Positions 59,706 through 64,000 of a DNA stretch of 64,000 nt are shown here, one piece after another. The translations under genes and the position numbers were made by a program. Source of the stretch: Cordilura impudica (Eukaryota > Arthropoda > Insecta > Diptera > Scathophagidae); assembly GCA_963682025.1 (NCBI GenBank), contig OY821521.1:102479111-102543110 (forward strand), read 5' to 3'. Within the stretch, counting starts at the first letter, position 1. Each line of letters begins with the position of its first letter. The notes beneath the pieces are model-generated. The model was not told the DNA's origin. It was given only the letters and a program-made list of their open reading frames with translations, and did no database searches.

Positions 59706-61683
59706 TTACTGCGTACAATTTTCCGGATTGCATAATATTGAAATGAAAACACACTTAGTGAGCATCACAGCAATTGGTAATTGAAATTATTATATAATAA
59801 TATATTATAATAATAATATTATAATAATATAGAAAAGCCGAATAAAATATAGTACATCGGACTCAGAGCTACTTGAAACTTTAAAAATAATTATGACAAT
59901 GTTGTGCGTTTCTTATAGCCTGTCTAAAGCTGTGGTAAGAGTATAATAAGTTCATGCCAATGTTTGTAACTACCAACAAATCTTATCGATCCATCACCAT
60001 TTTAAATACCCTCTAAGCCTTTACCGACCGACCATAACTTTCTTAATACCTTAGTGAGAGAATTTTAAAAAAATCATTACAATTAACACACAATGCCATT
60101 TTTTGGCATTTGCATTAATTAAGTCTAATGCTAATGAAATTTCTATGCGAATGAAAAATTCCCAAAAGACATACAACAAATCGGGGTTGTAACTACATAA
60201 AGTTAAGCCGCTACTGTGGGTCAGTCGCTATTGTGGTGCCGATGTTAGTAATTACTTTAAATAATTGTCTTTTATTTTACCGATCGACTCACAATGGGTA
60301 TTACCTGCTCTCATAATTAAATTTAAATATTAATAAAAGTGTATAAATTAAATATAACCAAAAGATTGTTGGCAAATGCTTTCGAGGTATTTTTTATCTC
60401 GTTTTATTGACAAGATATCCTAAATAAGTAGAATGGTATATAGTCTATAATGCAGAAAATTACAGTATATTCTTGTTGGATTTTTTACTACACATTTGTT
60501 TTATTTAAATTTTAACGATTCCCTGTTTATTGCAGGTGCAAGTACTTAGAATTTTTACATCTTTCTTTTGTTTTTAAGTACTTATTTCCATTTATTTCTG
60601 TTGTATTCTTTACTTATGCCATGTACGTACATACAGAATACAGAATGATTGCCTTTTTAGGTCAAGATGTATATAAAATTAAAGAAATCAAATTAAAAAA
60701 AAAAATATACGTGCTAATACGTTATACACATATGAACATGAACATATTTATATACTCGTATTTATATGTATTATGAAATGAATTCGAAACTCAACGAATT
60801 GTATAAGTTCACACAAGAGAGTATTCAGACATACAAACATTTTACATGATCATACCCAAATTGTTGAACATATAAAGTTGTTATAGCCATATAAATTCAA
60901 TTTATTTTAATTATGTTTATTGACATGGTAATCGTATTCAAACTGCAAATGTTCATACTCGAATACTTTCCAAATATGTAAAAGATTGAATAGAAAATTG
61001 TAGCAAGTTCATAAAACCATTCAGTATTTAAGTGTCTGTTCGATTGTGAAGTAATTGTAATAATTGTACGATCATGATGAATGACAAGTTCATTTTGTTC
61101 AATAATGTTTTCTGTACAAAAAAAAAAAATGCGAAATCAATTTGGAACTGGGCTACATAAACACATTGTGTATTATGTTACTTTCAAGTCGTGTTGTCGT
61201 TTACAAATAATCAATAGAAACTACACACTTTAGACTGTCTGCTTTAAATCTGAAATATTTGTTTAGCCGAAAAAATCATGACTCATGTTTTAACTTAACT
61301 TTACCTGTTATAGATAGTTACTACCGAATATGTTGCAAAATTAATAATGCCCAATTCAAAAAAAATGGTAAAGTGAAAAATTTTTTTTATCATGTGTGTT
61401 ATGAATTGTTTCAGTTGGTTTAGAAATTAGAAGTTATCTGTTTCTTTTTACACTGATAATTTGGTAAGAGGTATCACTATCAGATATGAGTTCAAAATGC
61501 ACGGATATGTCTTGTGTGGTATGCTATTGCAAGAATTGGGTGTCTGCACCACTCTGATCTGCTCCGATAGTACTCTCCTACCAACTATAGTTCTAGAAAG
61601 AAACACTACGAAGATATTCGTATTAAGTCGAATTCTAAATGACCTCTTTTTGATTTAACTATTTTTGATAATTTTATATCATC
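59706..61683. other. Intergenic DNA with family A scraps
   Basis: Bases 59920-60060 and 60220-60310 carry decayed family A blocks (GTTTGTAACTACCAACAAAT; TTTACCGATCGACTCACAAT). The rest is AT-rich and featureless. The 61461-61658 frame has no recognisable domain. Confidence 0.4.
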
Positions 61684-62010
61684 TAGGCGGTCACAGAACA
61701 ATCTGACCTGAACTTGTATACTAGGAAAAAATTGGTAATTTTTGTGTATTTCAATTCAGTACTTTCTTTTAAAAGGGAGTCTGCTCCTTTGTTTACGAGT
61801 ATAAAATATCGGGTGGCAGAGTATAAATGAGGCCAAGCGAACACCGTAGTGGTAGACCAATTGAGGTAGCCCCGCCAGAAACGGTTAAGGAAATCCACAA
61901 TATGGTATTGAATGATCGTCGGCTCAAATTGCTTGAGCTAGCTAAAATGATAAACATTTCACAAAGTGCCATACATTGCGTTTGCTCACTATAGAACAAA
62001 ATCAGCATTA
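61684..62010 (+). pseudogene. mariner relic, 5' terminal repeat and helix-turn-helix region
   Basis: The end at 61684 (TAGGCGGTCACAGAACAATC) matches the terminal repeat of the 25.5-26.6 kb mariner. Downstream, in the + frame, YKWGQANTVVVD-like decay then becomes RSGRPIEVAPPETVKEIHNM and VLNDRRLKLLELAKMINISQ, the second half of the mariner DNA-binding domain. The catalytic half and the right end are missing. Confidence 0.65.
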
Positions 62011-62325
62011 AACAGTACAACATTTTTCAGCTCATTGATTTGGAACTCAATTCTGAGAATTGCAACTGAAAGCATACCGAAAAATAAGAACGTCTGCATC
62101 ATTAGTTTTGTCAAGTTGGCTGCCATCATAATTTAATGGCCATACGAATTTTTTGCTCAAGGTGGATTTTTATTACCTTTTGTGTATTTTAACACGGTTA
62201 TAACTCGGTAATCGTTCGGAATATCTCTTTCGTGTATGAGAACAAAGTTGTAGATATTGAATAGGAGAAAAAAAAAAGCGGAACAAACCTACCCGAAAAA
62301 AGTGCATTCTGGATATTTGCAGATA

Positions 62326-62418
62326 TTTATCACCGATACAAATTTTTGTTTGCTTGTTGTTTTTTTTTTTTTTTTTTTTTTTTTAACAAGCAAACAAAAA
62401 TGTATATTCATCGCTGAT
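62326..62418. repeat. Hairpin with T-run loop
   Basis: ATTTTTGTTTGCTTGTT (62342-62358) and its exact complement AACAAGCAAACAAAAAT (62385-62401) flank an almost pure T loop of 26 nt. Looser pairing extends outward through TTATCACCGAT and ATCGCTGATAA. Confidence 0.8.
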
Positions 62419-62601
62419 AAACAAACGAAAAGAAATGCAACCGTATGGATTTATAGCAATGCTCGCTCATTGCGTTTAATAATTGCCTTCTATTAAAAAA
62501 GCATGAAAATACAGCGTTGCTAACTTTTTTCAAATAAAACGCAAATAATGAAAACGCCAAACCGCTGAAAGCACTAAAAACCGCTACTAAAATTATTTTT
62601 A

Positions 62602-64000
62602 TTAACCCTCCGATGAGTGACAGTTCTGAACTTCACGGCCGTGTGAAAAGGTCCCTACGGACCTTTTTTGTAAATCACGTTTTTTTCGTATAAAAAATTG
62701 TTTTTTGATTTTTTTTGTTTTTATTGTTTATAATTAAATTCTACATACAACAATAATTTTTTCAATTTTTTTATTTTTTTTTTTTTTTGCTTGAATTTTC
62801 GTAAGACTATTATAAAAAAGTTTAAAAATTATTGTTGTTGAGCGTGTACTTCTTGTCCCCCGCCCTGTGCGCAAGTGTTGCAGCAATGTAAAAGTGTGCT
62901 ATGTTTGAATTTGAAGATGTTTTTCTTACCCTGACATCGAATGCTTCCATCGCATTGCGTATCCTTGGGGTTATATGGTTGTTCAGGGCACGTTCTTCGA
63001 TATTTGGTGTGGCCAATTGTTCAGTTAGCAGTAACAAGAACGACCGCCGTCTGTCACTCCTTTTTAAAGTCTTCATTTCGTTGTAAATCGTAAAAGCAGC
63101 CAATGCAGCGACGGCCAGCATATTATAAAACATGGCCAACGGCCATCGTTGTGTTGCTCTTTTGCAGCTGTAAGTGCCTAGCAAAATAATGTACTATTGA
63201 TGGTGCGCTTCGGGTTCTTCTTGAACTCCTGTGGAATGAATGTTTTGTTGTAGCGCACTGTACCAACATATGCGGTCTTCCTCCTCAACAAAATACGCGC
63301 CAAGTCAAGAGTGGTAAAGAAATTATCCGCGTATATAGTACGGCCAGCATCTAAATATTTTTCCACAAGATCCTGCCTTGGTTTATCTCCCTTTGTTGGT
63401 TTGGCAGTTTTCCAGAATATATCATTCCCTTCACAGGATAATAACTCTGTGACTCGCATAACCACCATACTTTCAAACCATACTTAGCTGGCTTTGACGG
63501 AATGTATTGTGTGAAGCGGGTCCGGCCTCTGTAAGGGAACAACTGCTCATCAACTGTTAGTGCTTCATGAGGAGTATAAGCTGCTGCCAAGTTATGTTGC
63601 AACATTTGCCAAATATCGTCAATAGCCGCAGTTTTGCTGTTGATGAGTCGCTGTTGTCGAGTATTTCCATCGTCGAATCGAATAAATTGCTTTATACACA
63701 TGAAGCGATCGTACGACAACGCAGCTTTGTATATTGGGCAACGCGTCGCGCCCCATAATTCCATAGCTGGTTCATGGTTTGATCTTGTGAGTCCAGCATA
63801 CAAAAGAATAGCTACGAAGGCGTCAAACTCTTTCACTGTCACTGGCTTCCACTCCTTTTTCTTCGTGGGATTCGCCAAATTCTCCCTGCCTTTACGATTT
63901 GTTTCACGTAGCACTAAGTGGATTATTTCCTCTGTCATAATTGAACGCATTATTGTATAGGGGTCGTGTATATTTCCTGTTGGTCCAGGTTTCTTTCTTG
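62602..64000 (-). mobile_element. piggyBac-like element, 3' end with TTAA, runs off the window
   Basis: TTAA (62602-62605) is followed by CCCTCCGATGAGTGACAG, as expected for a piggyBac terminus. A 9-bp inverted repeat AAAAGGTCC / GGACCTTTT (62646-62667) lies just inside, where piggyBac elements carry an internal repeat. The transposase gene follows on the minus strand from 62822. The other end lies beyond 64000. Confidence 0.7.
62822..64000 (-). pseudogene. piggyBac-like transposase, frameshifted, third catalytic Asp lost
   Basis: Frame 1 (to about 63420) carries ILLYAGLTRSNHEPAMELWG, LSYDRFMCIKQFIRFDD, ALTVDEQLFPYRGR (first catalytic Asp) and KYGLKVWWLCES. A frameshift near 63420-63460 moves to the frame with GRTIYADNFFTTLDLARILL (second Asp) and KTAYVGTVRYNKTFIP. 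After NSTLF (about 63185) the sequence jumps to LGTYSCKRATQRWPLAMFYN in another frame. The intervening stretch, which in this family holds the third Asp (the VD of the D-x-M-x-Q region), is missing. The C-terminus (TPRIRNAMEAFDVRVRK) has no clear cysteine-rich finger. The N-terminus is outside the window. It is clearly different from the piggyBac at 21-24 kb. Confidence 0.85.

Noticed and set aside
62822..63950. Domesticated piggyBac host gene
   Set aside because: Frameshift, loss of the third catalytic Asp and an adjacent TTAA terminus point to a decaying transposon.

Overview
The window is AT-rich, intron-bearing insect DNA. It most likely comes from a fly, probably calyptrate (blow fly or house fly type): it combines secreted serpins with short introns and GT-AG splice sites, mariner, piggyBac, LINE and gypsy-like remnants, and an abundant short repeat ending in a TATACCC / GGGTATA signature. 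The species cannot be fixed from the sequence alone. No rRNA, canonical tRNA, CRISPR or bacterial operon structure is visible.

Only two host genes look intact. Both are secreted serpins on the + strand with the same four-exon plan: a tiny exon 1 coding the start of the signal peptide, a large exon 2, an exon 3 ending inside the reactive-centre loop, and a 125-nt last exon. Serpin A (1106-3320) has an alanine-rich inhibitory hinge. Serpin B (15134-16533) has a proline- and glutamate-containing hinge and is predicted to be non-inhibitory. A decayed copy of the serpin B third exon lies at 25.05-25.20 kb. The locus therefore looks like a tandem serpin cluster that has lost a member and been swollen by transposons.

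Layout: 1-3.4 kb serpin A; 3.4-13.9 kb repeats, a minus-strand LINE remnant (10.6-12.35 kb), a tRNA-like SINE head in the loop of an inverted repeat, and a MITE; 13.9-15.1 kb repeat family C and the serpin B upstream region; 15.1-16.5 kb serpin B; 16.5-20.9 kb repeats; 20.9-24.15 kb a piggyBac-like pseudogene split by a 1,681-bp foldback element with a clean 3-bp TTA duplication; 25.05-25.2 kb serpin exon relic; 25.5-26.6 kb mariner relic; 26.9-28.8 kb gypsy-like gag-pol relic; 29.3-36.0 kb a minus-strand LINE (gag-type ORF1 and EN/RT ORF2) with a second, plus-strand LINE (31.2-34.4 kb) inserted in its endonuclease; 37.2-39.0 kb a GAC/GTC-rich degenerate repeat with a 39-bp tandem array; 39-47 kb mainly AT-rich DNA with repeats, a LINE tail and a Helitron-like end; 46.9-50.7 kb a third LINE type broken by a family A repeat and fused to a DDE-transposase tail; 50.9-51.5 kb a deleted mariner with intact terminal repeats; 53.8-60.3 kb family B repeats and GTAC-centred A/T arrays; 61.7-62 kb another mariner relic; 62.6-64 kb a minus-strand piggyBac-like transposase running off the window.

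Two serpins can be read as working genes. Everything else recognisable is mobile-element debris, much of it nested, so relative insertion ages can be read from the interruptions.
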